Assembly: GCF_963678635.1 (NCBI RefSeq)
Contig: NC_087066.1
Coordinates: 24,543,012 to 24,607,011 of the forward strand
Source of the DNA: Symsagittifera roscoffensis
Taxonomy: Eukaryota; Xenacoelomorpha; Acoela; Convolutidae
Length of the DNA: 64,000 nucleotides
Reading direction: 5' to 3'
Made by a program: the position numbers and the translations under genes. The notes beneath the pieces are model-generated. The model was not told the DNA's origin. It was given only the letters and a program-made list of their open reading frames with translations, and did not search any database. This document shows, one piece after another, positions 10,937-22,640 of the stretch (its first letter is position 1; each line of letters opens with the position of its first letter).

Positions 10937-12042
10937 AGCGTTTTTGGTCAACCCGGGTACTTTGCAGCAGTTCGGCGAGCCTTGTGATAATGGTTTAGAC
11001 AAATGAGGACCAGTACAAGTGTCAATGCGGTAGCTCAGCTTTTGAAAAAGCAGCGACTTTTGCTATAAGCGTTTTAGAGGTCTTGTTTTGCAATATTAGC
11101 ATTGGATGTTCTTACAGCTAACTAATTGTACGATCGAATGTCGTGAGTCTCGTGAGTGTCAGCTGTATCTGGCGAGTGTTCTGCTATTTAAACCTCGTGA
11201 ACAACTTCGGCATGAGCAACCAGGCAGGCGGTAACCAACCTGGGAGATATTAAGGAGACTCAATATCCGCAAGTTAAGCAAAAATTAGCAAAGGTTGCAT
11301 ATTACACCACCAATGCATTGCAACATGCGGTAAGTTTAACCTCAAATCAAAACTACAGAACGTATACCTTGCAACGGTTGGCAGTCCAAATAATGTAAAA
11401 TTCTATCAAGCGTCCTGAGGAGTAATGTCTGGAAATTTTTTTGCAAGAGCAAAAATCCTTTCAGACAAGTTAATTCCCATCTCTGCCATGAAATCTGAGC
11501 TAAGATAGTCTGAGAGAACTGAGCACGTTCCTAACTAGCACACTCTGAGTGGATTTCCTTCTCAAACGAACTGACGCTCAGCCACACAGCTCCACTCCGT
11601 TCACTCTGCTTCTGTGTTCTGGCTGCAATAGAATTGATCCTACTATTTCAAGCAAATGTCCCGACTAAAAGCTTCACCCTTCCCGTATAGCCACTTGTCA
11701 CCGTCACCAGTAACCTGGCTATCTTCTTCTTTAGACCCGTCGAATCATCTTAATGTCTCGCGATGAACCCAAAATCAATTCGATCAGTTGAATCTGCTTC
11801 TAATAATCGCAGTACTGTCTCAACACCGGTTTACCGTTTTGGTAGTGAACATTTTCCTGCCACTCATTGAGGTGTTCAACTGGAACAAAAGGAAAGAAAA
11901 ATTGACAAAAAAATCACTGCTACTTCAATATTATCCCATTTCACGGTTCAATTATTTACCAAAAAGAGTATTTTTTTGGCTGTCCGAGAAGAAACAATTT
12001 CTCAGCTATCCGGTAAACAACCAAAAAAGAGCAAGTTAAACA
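10937..12042. other. Intergenic, mostly featureless
   Basis: Apart from the weak exon candidate at 11224-11330 I see no gene. The stretch 11460-11830 is less AT-rich than its surroundings, but all frames are interrupted. Confidence 0.5.
11224..11330 (+). other. Possible isolated coding exon, unrecognised
   Basis: A short open stretch is bounded by an AG at 11222-11223 and a strong donor GTAAGT at 11331. It would encode about 35 residues, including NLGDIKETQYPQVKQ and KVAYYTTNALQHA, with a more normal amino acid balance than its surroundings. No partner exon was found and I recognise no family, so this could be chance. Confidence 0.18.
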
Positions 12043-12574
12043 AGACTGCTCGTATCAGGGCGAAGCCCTGAATGTTCCGACTGCCTTTTAAGGTTTTATG
12101 GAGCAGTAATAACATCAAAAAATTAAATGTATCAAAATAATTTAAAATTTTTTTTCTTAAATTTGAAATTTTTTATGGAGATCATCCCCCCACACGCCAT
12201 ATTAAGTACAAAAGGATAGATTTCGCTCCTTGTAACAAATCACTTATGGCAAATAAGCTTCTTTCAACCAATTTGGAACGATTTTAAGACGGATTAAATC
12301 TCCGCTTACGCGATAATAGCGCGAAATATATTGCGCGTTATTTGTCCCAAATTGGCCAAAATGGCAATCTTTAAACCCCCATAACTTTACGAAAAATGAT
12401 CACAGGTGAAAAATCTTTTCAAATTTGAGCTCAGGACAACAATACCTTTCGAATGATATAAAAAACTCCGTCAAAAATGGCTAGTTAAAAAGTCGAAATT
12501 TGTCTGAAGAAAAAAAAAACCCACCCCGAGCACAAATATTCCGTTACTTTCGTATCGAAAGTCGGAACAATAAG
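12043..12574 (+). repeat. Interspersed repeat R1, copy 1
   Basis: It begins AGACTGCTCGTATCAGGGCG and ends CGGAACAATAAG. A second copy lies at 13282-13791 with the same ends and internal order: CCGACTGCC, CGCCATAT, GGCAAATAA, TCCGCTTACGCG, CCCGAGCACAAATATTCCG. Near its right end it carries a hairpin ACTTTCG/CGAAAGT. It has no ORF, so it looks like a non-autonomous element of unknown class. Confidence 0.7.
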
Positions 12575-13281
12575 TGATAAACGCAGAGATAAACGCAGAG
12601 AAAACGCGCCAAAAAATTGTCGAAAATAAGATCTTTAAAGCGTTTCGGTTTCGGTTACAGCGTTTGTTGATCCAATAACAAGGTTGATGAAAATTTCAAT
12701 TTTCTAAAGCTTTCCTTTCCCGCCATCGTAGAAAATTTGCATAAAGATAGTAATACTGATTCCCTAATCTTTTGTTCAAACAACTGTCAACAAGGCCGAA
12801 ACAGCGTGCCTATTTGATTAAATAAGAGGGTAGTCACAATGTTTTCCTCTTGAATATTTTTTCTGTTTTTCTAGCCGAGACCAGACTCAACAGGTAATTT
12901 GAATTTAATTATAACATTTAACAAGAACGATCTATCGTTTTAGTCAATTTGGCTGATCTAAAAACTATAAGAATATTACGAACAGCTGTTTAGATCTGAT
13001 CGGCTATTTTCAGCCATCAAATTCAACTAAAATAGTTAAACTTTACAAACATGAAAAATTAATTTTGGCGGATTGAGAGAAACGACCCGAAAAAACGCTC
13101 CAGATTATCGCTCCAGAGTTTGAATGGTTGAAACGATCATTCGTAGCCTGTTATTCTGCTCATGACAGAAAAACCAACTGCAAAGAAGCTTCAAGCCATC
13201 AACATCGTTTAAATAGTCGAGGCTGCCTAATTTTTCAGCTTCTTTCTTTCTTTCAATGCTTTGAGCACTACATTAACCACC
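12575..13281. other. Spacer between the R1 copies, no gene seen
   Basis: AT-rich sequence with no convincing ORF, RNA gene or repeat relationship noticed. Confidence 0.5.
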
Positions 13282-13791
13282 AGACTGCTCGTATCAGGGC
13301 GAGGCCATGAATGACCGACTGCCTTTTAAGGTCTATGGAGCAGTAACAACATGAAAAACTAAATGTTTAAATTTGAGATTTTTGCGAAAACCATCCCCCA
13401 TACGCCATATAAAGTACAAGGAGATAGATTTTGCTCCTAGTAACAATTCTATTATGGCAAATAAACTTCCCTCAACCAATTTGGAACGATTTCTAAGACG
13501 GATTAAATCTCCGCTTACGCGTTACTAGAGCGAAGTATATCGCGCGTTAATTGTCCCAAATTGGCCAAAATGACAATCTTTAAACCCACATAACTTTACG
13601 AAAAAAAATCACAAGTAAAATATCTTTTCAAATTAAAGCTGAGGACAACAATATCTTTTGAATGATTGTAAAAAAATACCGTCAAAAATGGCCAGTTAAG
13701 TAGTCGAAATTTTTCCGATGAGAAAACTCACCCCGAGCACAAATATTCCGTTACTTTCGTTACGAAAGTCGTAACAATAAGCCAATTTTTT
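13282..13791 (+). repeat. Interspersed repeat R1, copy 2
   Basis: Same orientation and ends as copy 1, about 510 bp, with scattered substitutions and indels. A third, 5'-truncated copy is at about 27985-28195. A shorter scrap of the CGAGCACA-(A/T)ATATTCCG block is at about 8141. Confidence 0.7.
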
Positions 13792-15239
13792 CTCAGGCAT
13801 ATAGTTTTTCTGGCCCAAGGGATTCCAAGCTCTCTACCTTATCAACCTTTTGATTTTTAAGGCTCGGAGAAGTTTATTCCCACCATAGTTTGTATGTATG
13901 TTCCCATCATTGCATATTTTCCGTTTCTAGAGCGCGCAATACAACTCCTTGATTTTAACCTTCAGCTCTCGGACGTAAGCTTCAAACAGCAGCTACCCGA
14001 AAATTTCCTTGTTGCAATTGTTGTGTAAATTCTCTGGCCAGTTGTTTTGAAATTTATATGGCCACATTTTTTTGCCCCACTTTCGTAGAAAGTCACCAAA
14101 CTTTTGTGCTCGGTTTGGTATTTTCCTTCAGAAAAACTTCGACCTCTTAAAAAGCGGTTGTTTACACAGACTTTTCACGTCATCCAAAAACCATTGATGC
14201 TCTGAGCATCATTTTGTGTTATCATCGATTTCCAAAATTATTTCATGGAAGCTATTTTTTGCATCAAAAATTCGTTACTACATGCTAAATACATCGCATT
14301 CGTTCTTTGCATAGCATCTAGGGGAAAAATTCACAATCAACTTTTTTATACAGAGGCAAAGCGGAGCTTCGCACCAATTGCAAAACATTCGGCCATCTAG
14401 CCGTAGTCAGAGTTCACAAATCTACAAAAAATTGTAAAAAAAACCCACAAAATTTTCATATAACGATTTGTTTTAATTCAATTCATTTCAGGAGAAATAT
14501 GTCCAGAAGGAAAGTTGCAGGCCAAAACTTAACCTCGAAACAAACCTGATCTAACATGAGGCTGCTTAACCTCTACTTATAAGCAAAAAAGTTAATAGTT
14601 TTTAATTTAATTCAGTTTATCTCTCAGATCCGCGCCACTTAACCCGTGGGTTTTCTTTTTGCTTTTTGGAGAAAAGGCCTGTTTTTTTTTGAACAAATAC
14701 AAAATTGTTAGCATAACTCGAAAATAAAAGTCTGGTTTCCGATTACGAGACACTTGCTCTCGCCAGGGTAAAAACAAATCAATGTTGTTGACCGAGAGAA
14801 CAGTTTCCATTTTTCGGCCAGCTCCTGGTCTTAGAAAACTAAAGCAACTGATATAAAAACTTGGCTCATTTCTTCCATTTGGTAAACTCCTGGATCCTGC
14901 CTTGTGTAGTTATTACTAAAAGTGGCTAATTTAAATTACAATGAACCTTAAGAGCGTCCAAATTTCCTATGATTTTTGAACTAGCCGAACTGAATACTCA
15001 AGTTTTTTGGTCAATATTTAAGTTTTTTGCTTCAATCAAACAAAAGTTTTTTTTTATAAAAAAAGAAGGCACAAAGTTTAATTTAAAAAAGCCTGTTTTT
15101 CCCCCAAATTGCATAGTAAATGGTTAACCATTGAACTAACCTTTCTACGTGTGGAAATTCTTGAAACAGAAGTGAAGCCGAGATTCGCAGTATTTGCGAT
15201 GCAACGACGCCAGCAAAGCATTGCAAGCTAGCGAAAAAA
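13792..15239. other. Intergenic with two hairpin-repeat copies
   Basis: No gene seen. Copies of the CAGAGGCGAAGC hairpin family lie at 14351-14375 (CAGAGGCAAAGCGGAGCTTC) and, more diverged, at 15167-15206. Confidence 0.55.
14351..14375 (+). repeat. GCGAAGC hairpin repeat, copy
   Basis: CAGAGGCAAAGCGGAGCTTC then GCACC. The stem is almost intact (one A for G) and the family trailer ATTGC follows. Confidence 0.6.
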
Positions 15240-15950
15240 ATCCGGGTCGAGGTGAAAGTGATTTATGTTTCGACCGACTCGACCAAAAAGTGGTATGTTT
15301 CGACCGTCTCGACCCGGGCTCGATATGTTTCGACCGACTCGACCCAAGCTGCGTATGTTTTGACTATGTTCGACCGAGAAAGACAATTCGACCAAGTTCG
15401 ACCGAGGAAAAACGTTTTGACCGAGTTCGACCGAAGAATCTTTTCGACCGCGAAGAATTTCGACCGAAAAAAAAAACATTTCGACTGTGTTCGACCGAGA
15501 AAAAACGTTTCGACCGAGTTCGGCTGAGGAGTTTTTTCGAACGAAAAAAAAATATTTCGACTGCGTTTGACGCAGGGTTTTCTAGACTGAGAACTTATTC
15601 GATGTATGTACGCATGTATGAAAAATGCCTATTTTTATAATGTATGTATGTATTAAAGAATGTTAGTATTTACTTATGTTTTTATGTAAGTATCTATATA
15701 TGTATTTAAGTAAGTATGTATGTATGTGTGTGTATGTATGTATGTATGTATGTATGTAAGTAAGTATATATGAAAGTCTGTCTGTGTGTAAGTATGTATG
15801 TATTTATGCTTCGACGGAATTGATTTTACGTTTCGAATTTGAGTTCGACTATAGGGCCTTCTCGACTATGGATTTTCGGTCGAACTCTGACATGTTTTCG
15901 ACCCGCCTCGGTCGAAACACAAATTGCAAACCTCGACCCGGGAATGCTGG
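15240..15950. repeat. TTCGACC-rich array flanking a tetranucleotide microsatellite
   Basis: From 15240 to 15580 the motif TTCGACCG or CTCGACC recurs about twenty times in irregular units of roughly 12-25 bp. A stretch of (TATG)n/(GTAT)n follows at 15600-15815. At 15826-15945 the motif returns, now also in the opposite orientation as GGTCGAA (15886, 15909). The array gives open frames on both strands, but the encoded peptides are pure repeats with no coding signature. Confidence 0.75.
15600..15815 (+). repeat. Imperfect (TATG)n microsatellite
   Basis: TATG/TAAG/TGTG tetranucleotide units run almost without break for about 215 bp, purest around 15717-15760. Confidence 0.85.
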
Positions 15951-16299
15951 ATCAAAACGAAACGAATAAATTTCTCCAAATTTTCAGTTATCGGAAACTT
16001 TTATCCGTAGGTCATTCATTCAATCACTGATATTAACGCTTTAAAATTGAAAGGAAAATGAAAGGCACCAAACGATTTAGTTACCTTGCGCTCTCTGAAA
16101 ATGAGAGCAAAATTGATAGCGGAAAATCAAGGAAAACTGGTTAATGAACAACTAGCACAAAATTTTGAAGGTCTCTGCCCTACTTTGAAAATGTTCCAAC
16201 ATAAAGTATGATTAAATCTTGTATGAAATGTCTTTTGAGAAACGGGGCTGAATAAATTGAGAAACTGCATTACGAGGCCAAACTGTGTATTTTGTGAAT

Positions 16300-16595
16300 T
16301 GTAAGCGGATTTCGCATTAGGCAAAAACCAGATTTGTCCCGGAATCCGCAAAATAGCTTTTTTTTTTATCTTCTCTGCTGTTTTGTATTCCACAGACAAA
16401 TAGCTAAAAAACTGTATTGCTCAAAACTGCTCCAAAACAGGCAATTTTGCGGAATCCGCAACAAAATGTGTGGAATCCGGAACAAATTTCTGAAATTCAT
16501 GAACAAATAATAACATATAAGTTTGGTAAAAAAAAGTTGTCGCGGAATCCGCAACTGTAAGAGGAATCCGCAAATTGTAAGCGGAATCCGCAAAG
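16300..16595. repeat. Cluster of GGAATCCGCA motifs
   Basis: The near-palindrome GCGGAATCCGCAA or a close variant occurs at about 16338, 16448, 16470, 16541, 16561 and 16580, with a weaker form at 16307. Spacing is irregular (20-110 bp) and the spacers are unrelated. No function is known to me. Confidence 0.55.
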
Positions 16596-17700
16596 ACCTA
16601 TGACTAAGTTTTTCGAACTAAAATAATGGAAAAAATAGCTGTAGATTGATCAAAACTAGTTTCGATGGCCTTAACGAGAAAAAATTGCTGTGCATTTGTT
16701 CCCCTGTCCAATCAGTCAATCGTAATTTTTTCACTAATCAACTACGCGTAAGAAATTTTCAATTACTAGGAGTTTTTGTCATCAGAAGTTTTTTTTTCTG
16801 AAGATTTCATTTTGTTATATACTTTGGTGATTATGAGCTGTGTTCGTATGCTAACTTAGGACAGCGTTTTGAGAGTTTACTGGATCCATTTGCTGTCCTC
16901 TCGAGATTTGATTTCGAATGTTGTTCAAATATTAGTCGATTTTGTTTTAACTCTTCAGAAATTATTTCTTGTTTTCTTTCTTTCTTTCGCTTTTCAAAAA
17001 CTTAATTTTATTATGCTCAACTAACACTGGCAGCTGACCCTCGGGCTGCCTTAAACTTTAATGACAATCAAGAGTAACCACTTTTAAAGACAAACAGTAG
17101 CCAGTTGAAAACTTGAAAAAGTTGAAAACAGTAGCCATTAACCGATCATAGTAAATATTGCATTTTTGAAAAAAAATCTTATTGGACTTAAAATCAAGGA
17201 TGAAAATAGTAACTTAAGGAGTAATTTAATTGTATTGAGAGTATTCGAAGAATTAAAAGATTTGGGCGGTAAATCTGCACCCTAGATTCCTGGCAATTGT
17301 TCCTTGCTATATGCCCTGAGCGGAAGTTCTTCATGAACTTGAACCCTCTGGATATCCCACTCCCTTAACGTCAGGTTTTTTTTTTTCAAAACTCAAAGGC
17401 TATGTAAACACAAATTGCTATGATTCAATCGCTTGAATTCAAATTCTTATGTTTAGCTTGCCTGAATTCAATTTGAAATGATGGCTGAGTCAGCTTAACT
17501 TGCCACCCACACTACGCGCTAACAGAAACCTGATAAAAAACGCGCATGAATTCTCTCAAATTGGTTCAGTTGGCCATTTTTATAACTTCCATGACTTTAC
17601 CAAGAATGATCACAGGCTAAAAGGCTGAATGTATTTTTAAATGAGCTCAAGCTGTTCAGAGACCATTCAGATAATATGAAAAAAGTTGTAATAGCTTGAA

Positions 17701-17745
17701 CAGAGGCGAAGCGGACTTTGCACTACTTTTATGCAACAAAACTGA
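17701..17745 (+). repeat. GCGAAGC hairpin repeat, copy
   Basis: CAGAGGCGAAGCGGACTTTG, followed by GCACTACTTTT and, further on, the GCCGACAGAAAA trailer also seen after the 35008 copy. Confidence 0.6.
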
Positions 17746-20261
17746 CAAAGTAGCCGACAGAAAACCAGATGAAAAAATGATAATGTAAAATCACATCAAC
17801 CAATTTTTCTCGTCTGTCTTGTCTCAATTTATTTAAATAAAACTAATTTTGATTTACAAAATCAAATTAACACAATTACCAGTGTGAAATAAACCGACAA
17901 TGCTTAAGCAGACACCCGTGGAGATGAAAAAAAAATTCAGAATCTTAAACACGTATGAAAAAATTTAAGTCTCAACGTTAAAAAATACCCTTAAGAAAAT
18001 TTTTCGCTCATCAAACCACGAATGACGAGGCATTAAGGGCGATTTAATATAAGCTGAAGTACTTTGAGCCGAATCTTGAGAGAATAGATAATTGAAATAT
18101 TTCAATTTGGTGTTGGTAAATTAACAACCAACCTGTAACATATTTTCATTAGAACGGTTATTTACGATTAAGACGAGCTCAAAACACGTCCCTTGCAGGC
18201 ATATTATCAGAGGGCTGAGTCAAAAAAATTTATTGACTTGTTTGACAAGTTACTTAACTGAAAAAAAAACGTTCCGATTTCCAAGGCTTTCAAACCGCAA
18301 GCGTATTTGGTATGAATTATGTAGTTTTGTACTTGACTGAAATCAGGAAAGTTTAAATAATAGAGTTTTGTTGTTGAATTTCACCTCTGAAGCGCACATA
18401 TCTGCTGTTCTGCATATCAACTGATTAAATCTGATCATCCAATTCGCTAAGAGTTCTAATTACTACTCCCACTGGCGTTGCCAAAAAAGAAGCGGTATTT
18501 ATGCACCATTCGGACTATTGCTTCAGGGAGAAAATTTTTTTTGATTGAATTTCACAGAAACGACGCAGAGTTTCGCATCACTTGCAATAAAAAACAAAAA
18601 ACATATACTGTTTAAAATTACAAAATTGACTGAAAAAAGAGATAAAGCCGACTGTAAAATGACTGTTCCAAGGTTTTAGTGCATTTTTGGAAGAAACACC
18701 AGGTCACTTTTTAAAATTTTCAAAACTCCTATAAACTCATTAAGCAAACTCATAACAGGCTAAAGAATAATCATTCTTGAAATCAAAAGTTTTTGCGATC
18801 AGATCGTTTTCATAATTTTGCAAATCTTAATTTAAACTCCATTTATTGCTTTTTTAGACTAAATTTTGGACAATTATCTTTTTAATTAAAAAAAAAACGT
18901 ATTCAGCATTACGTGCACCATTAAATGCAATCAGCGAAAAATTTGAATATTAGAGAAAATTGCTTAAGCCATTTGAAAATTTCTGTGGCAAATAAGACGA
19001 CACAACAAGCAGACAAAAAAATGTTCATGCTTAAAATTTTTTACTTTAACGAAAATACATTCAGGATGGATTCAATCCCAGGCATGTGCTGTTGCAGGCA
19101 CGCACGCTACATCTTCGACACAAGTGCTTCACTTGAGATATCACTTCGAGAGATCTACAGAAAACATAGCCGACAGATTGTTGGCGAAAAGACCATGAGC
19201 TGAAAGAATCCGAAAAAAACAAAAACATTTAATTATTGTCAAAAAACTTTCAAGAGAAGGAAAATATATTAATTCAAAATTCTTTGAATTAATTTTTTTT
19301 TTAAGATTTCGCGCCATATCCGATTTCGTAAAGGAGAGTTAAATTATCTTTCAATTTAGCAACTGAAATTGAACTGAACTAGAAACACTAAGAGGAATTC
19401 GAACTTCGCATCATTTGTGATACCACACAAACATAGCATTGTAAAGGTAGCAAATACAACATGAGGCCGAAGCAATTATGGCTTCCAAAAAAACTTCATC
19501 TGTCAAAAATTCATAACTTTTTCTCGGTGACGTTAAATTTGAGAAAAAATGTCGCAAACACAATCGCCAGCGCAAAAATTTTGCACGGCAACACGACAGA
19601 ATATCTTATTTTCATTCAAACACCTCTTTGAGTTAACATTCAAATTTATGCATAGATTGTTGATTCAAGTTGTTAACCTAGAAAAACCATGTTACGATTT
19701 GATTACACTTTTAGTTTGAGCATTTATAACGACTTATCTGAAATTTCACAAGAAAAAAAGATAGCAAACAGAAAGTAGCTTAAGTTTTAACGCGCCAAAT
19801 GAAATTAAAAAAATGATTTTTTGAAACCATTTTTCAATTATTGAGTGAAGAAATACCTCACTTCAAAAATTCAAGAACCTTTCAAGATCGACATTAGTTT
19901 TATAAAACAAATTCAATTAGAGAAAACTGGGTCTAGAGTTAATTTGATTACACCGCTGGGAAATGTAATACGTTCAGACCGTTCACTTTGAACATTAAAA
20001 CTAATTCATGTCTTTTTGTACCATTTCCAGTTTCTAAATCGGAGAGCTTAGATAGCCTGTCATTTTCGGAATGAAATTGCATTGAGCTTAAAAACAAGAC
20101 TTAAGTCAAACCTCGAAAGTCAAATTTGAGTGTGAACGAAGAAGACTATTTCTTGATTCTTATAAAATCACAAGACCTTTCAAAATCTTTACGGCCTAAA
20201 AGCTCTTTGAATTTTAAAACCAACCAATGAATGATAAAATTATCTACATTTGAAAAAAATG

Positions 20262-20545
20262 ATTAATGGATCAAAAGATAGGTTTATTCTGCTGGTGAAA
20301 CTGAAAATCAAAATCCACTTTTGAAATTAGAAGTCTTGCTACACTTTGCTGTTCGATAGTGGAGTTTACCTTCGTTTTAACAAAAGAAATGATCTGAGCT
20401 TGAAAAAAAATTGAAAGTCAAACCGCGAAAAGTAAAAGAGCCTGCACAAATTTCAACACTTCTCAGGGAAAAAAAAACAAGGAAAAAAATCATCGCGACC
20501 TATATAACAGTCTGAACTACGTTCATCGGCTCTAAAACATCAAAA
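20262..20545 (+). repeat. Interspersed repeat R2, partial copy
   Basis: It shares CTGCTGG, GAAATTAGAAGTC, TTTGCTGTTCGAT, CCTTCGTTTTAACAAA and the terminal CGCGACCTATATAA block with the copies at 23190-23640 and 36998-37440. Confidence 0.6.
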
Positions 20546-20589
20546 TTCAAACCTCGAAAAATTAAATTTTAGCCTACGGAAATTTTACA

Positions 20590-20630
20590 CAGAGGCGAAG
20601 CTGAGCTTCGCGCCACTTGTGATACAAATA
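20590..20630 (+). repeat. GCGAAGC hairpin repeat, copy
   Basis: CAGAGGCGAAGCTGAGCTTC, then GCGCCACTTGTGATACAAA. The 7-bp stem is perfect although the loop differs (TGA instead of GGA). Confidence 0.65.
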
Positions 20631-21909
20631 AAATGTTAAAGTTCAAAAGATAGGTCTCAAACGAAAAGTAAGAAAATAAACATATCGAAGAAATGGCATA
20701 TATTGAAAAATCTCAATTCGAATCTTATAGAAACCAATTACCCAAAGTATATGAAGGATTGGGGCTTAGCAAACTCCATTCATTTCTCTCTCATAACAAA
20801 TAGATGGAAACGATAAGAAAAAACTCGGTCAAATGATCAAAAAAATCCTAATTGAATTCGAAAAATTTGCTTAAAGTCATACAACCAAACAACCTGGATG
20901 TCCTACAAGCAAAATAGAGGATAAAAAAGCCCTATTCGTTATAAACTATAAACTGCGCTTAAAATGAAGAACAAAATTAAAACAACCAAAATTCAAAAAA
21001 AAATTACGTCAAAAGTTAAAAAAAAATGACACAAAAAAAAACTCGCAGAAAACCTACAAAAACTTGAAAAATATATAAAAACATCACAAAAACATCAAAC
21101 TTATCAAATATGAAAAATTGACAAATCGATTACAACAAAAAATACGCCCGTTAATGAAATGAAAAACACGAAAAATCATTTTTCAAAAACTTCAGCCGGA
21201 AAGAACCAAACTCTTAAATATCGGACGATTTCTTTCGTAGACAAAACAGTCATATCAAAATAGCTAAGAAATCCGGAAAATGCTGATTTTTTTCATAAAT
21301 TTTTGAATTGTTTTCAATATGTAGGATTTTTTTTCGAAAACTTTTGACATAAAACAGCACGCTGTTAAATAGATTTCAAAAGAAACTTTATAAATCAAAA
21401 ACAAACCAAACCAAACTAAATAAAACCAAGAATAGCTCCACGAATATTTAGTAAGAAACAACCAGAAATCAATAATCCGACTAGCTGAAAATTACATTCA
21501 AAAAAAGTTTCTAACAGAAAATTTCTTCGTTTTTTTTTCTACCAGGGAGTTATAGAGTGTAAACCATGTTTACATTTAACCTCTTAAAAAGAAACAAAAA
21601 AAATTAATAATTGAAGGAAACAGTAACCAAACTATCGAAAAGAGGTGAACATTAAAGGCGATAAATTTGGTCAAAACATTGTTCAAAGAAATTACAAAGC
21701 GGAAGCTAAGCCGACAAAAAAGTAAACCGAAAGCAACGAAGTCGGGAAAATCTAAGAATACCAAAACAAAATCATTTAAAAAACTTGAACTGCAAATTTA
21801 TAGGAAAAAAAAACACTAATAATGATGCACAGTTAGAGTAATAGACCTATGAGCAAAAATAGGACGCACATACTGCATGCAAGCTGAAATATGTGAACAA
21901 AATTAATTA

Positions 21910-21958
21910 CGGGAAAAGTCTAGTACCCGATTGCAATACCCTTGCTTATCGCAAGGGT
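21910..21958 (+). repeat. R3 hairpin repeat, copy 1
   Basis: CGGGAAAAGTCTAGTACCCG, then TTGCAAT and a perfect 8-bp stem ACCCTTGC/GCAAGGGT around TTATC. Related copies lie at 26862-26908, 37640-37677 and 38721-38770. Confidence 0.6.
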
Positions 21959-22640
21959 TAAAATTTTTCCTGAAAAATCAACACGACCTAAATTAGTGTC
22001 TTCAGTACGTTCAATGACACTTAATCAAAATTCAAACCGCCAGAACAGAAACCAAAGCGTGATCAAGTTTGAAGCTCTTGCTGAAAAACTGATTACCCAC
22101 ACGACCTGGCGAATAATCACTTCGTTCAGTAAAACATTCGTATCCACAAAAAGGTTCCTGAATCCAAACTCCGGGCTTCTTTTCTAGTGTCGGTGCTATA
22201 ACTAAACCCAGTTCGTTAAGTAAGTATCACTCAAATATTGTTACTCAGCTGGCAACTAGTCCAGACATTTGTCTCACCAGGAAAAATGTGCTATTTAGTC
22301 AAAATATATTCGATGGGTGCAATAGTTTACTCTAATAATTAATCTAGATATTCACAAAGCAACGTCAAAAGGGAAGTTAAAAAAGAACTGCGTGCGTCTC
22401 TTATTTGTTTTACAAAGCAGGGTAAAATTTACAGAAAATACTTTTCATGTGGGAGCCACAAATTAATACAAACAAGGTCAAACTATTGCAAAGGCAACAT
22501 ACAAATATGATAGGCTGATTTTTCTTTATAATTAGATTCAAACATTCATCATTCCAGTTTGCCAATCTTAGTCATTAATTACAATTCTCCAATTGATTCA
22601 ACATCCTTTAGTTCAATTATTTGTCAGCCCTTGCTTCTAT

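Larger units (their letters stand above)
16600..22640. other. Large intergenic stretch of decayed repeats
   Basis: No gene is supported. The region is A-rich on the plus strand from about 18000. It carries hairpin-family copies (17701, 18554, 19381, 20590), a partial copy of repeat family R2 (20262-20545) and an R3 hairpin copy (21910-21958). A tRNA-like B-box motif lies near 19074. The open frame at 18925-19203 runs through repeat sequence and has no coding signature. Confidence 0.55.

Noticed and set aside
12043-12574. R1 repeat as a Helitron
   Set aside because: A hairpin lies close to the 3' end, but the expected CTRR terminus and 5' TC are not convincing, so the class is left open.
15194-15640. 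Long frames on both strands rich in FDR, STDST or VGRN repeats
   Set aside because: They are translations of the TTCGACC array. All three frames stay open because the repeat lacks stops, and no frame is favoured.
16300-16595. CRISPR-like spaced repeats
   Set aside because: Spacing is irregular, the repeats are imperfect and only about 13 bp, and the context is animal DNA.
18925-19203. 92-codon plus-strand frame
   Set aside because: It runs through repeat-like sequence including a tRNA-like B-box motif. No similarity, splice context or coding bias was seen.
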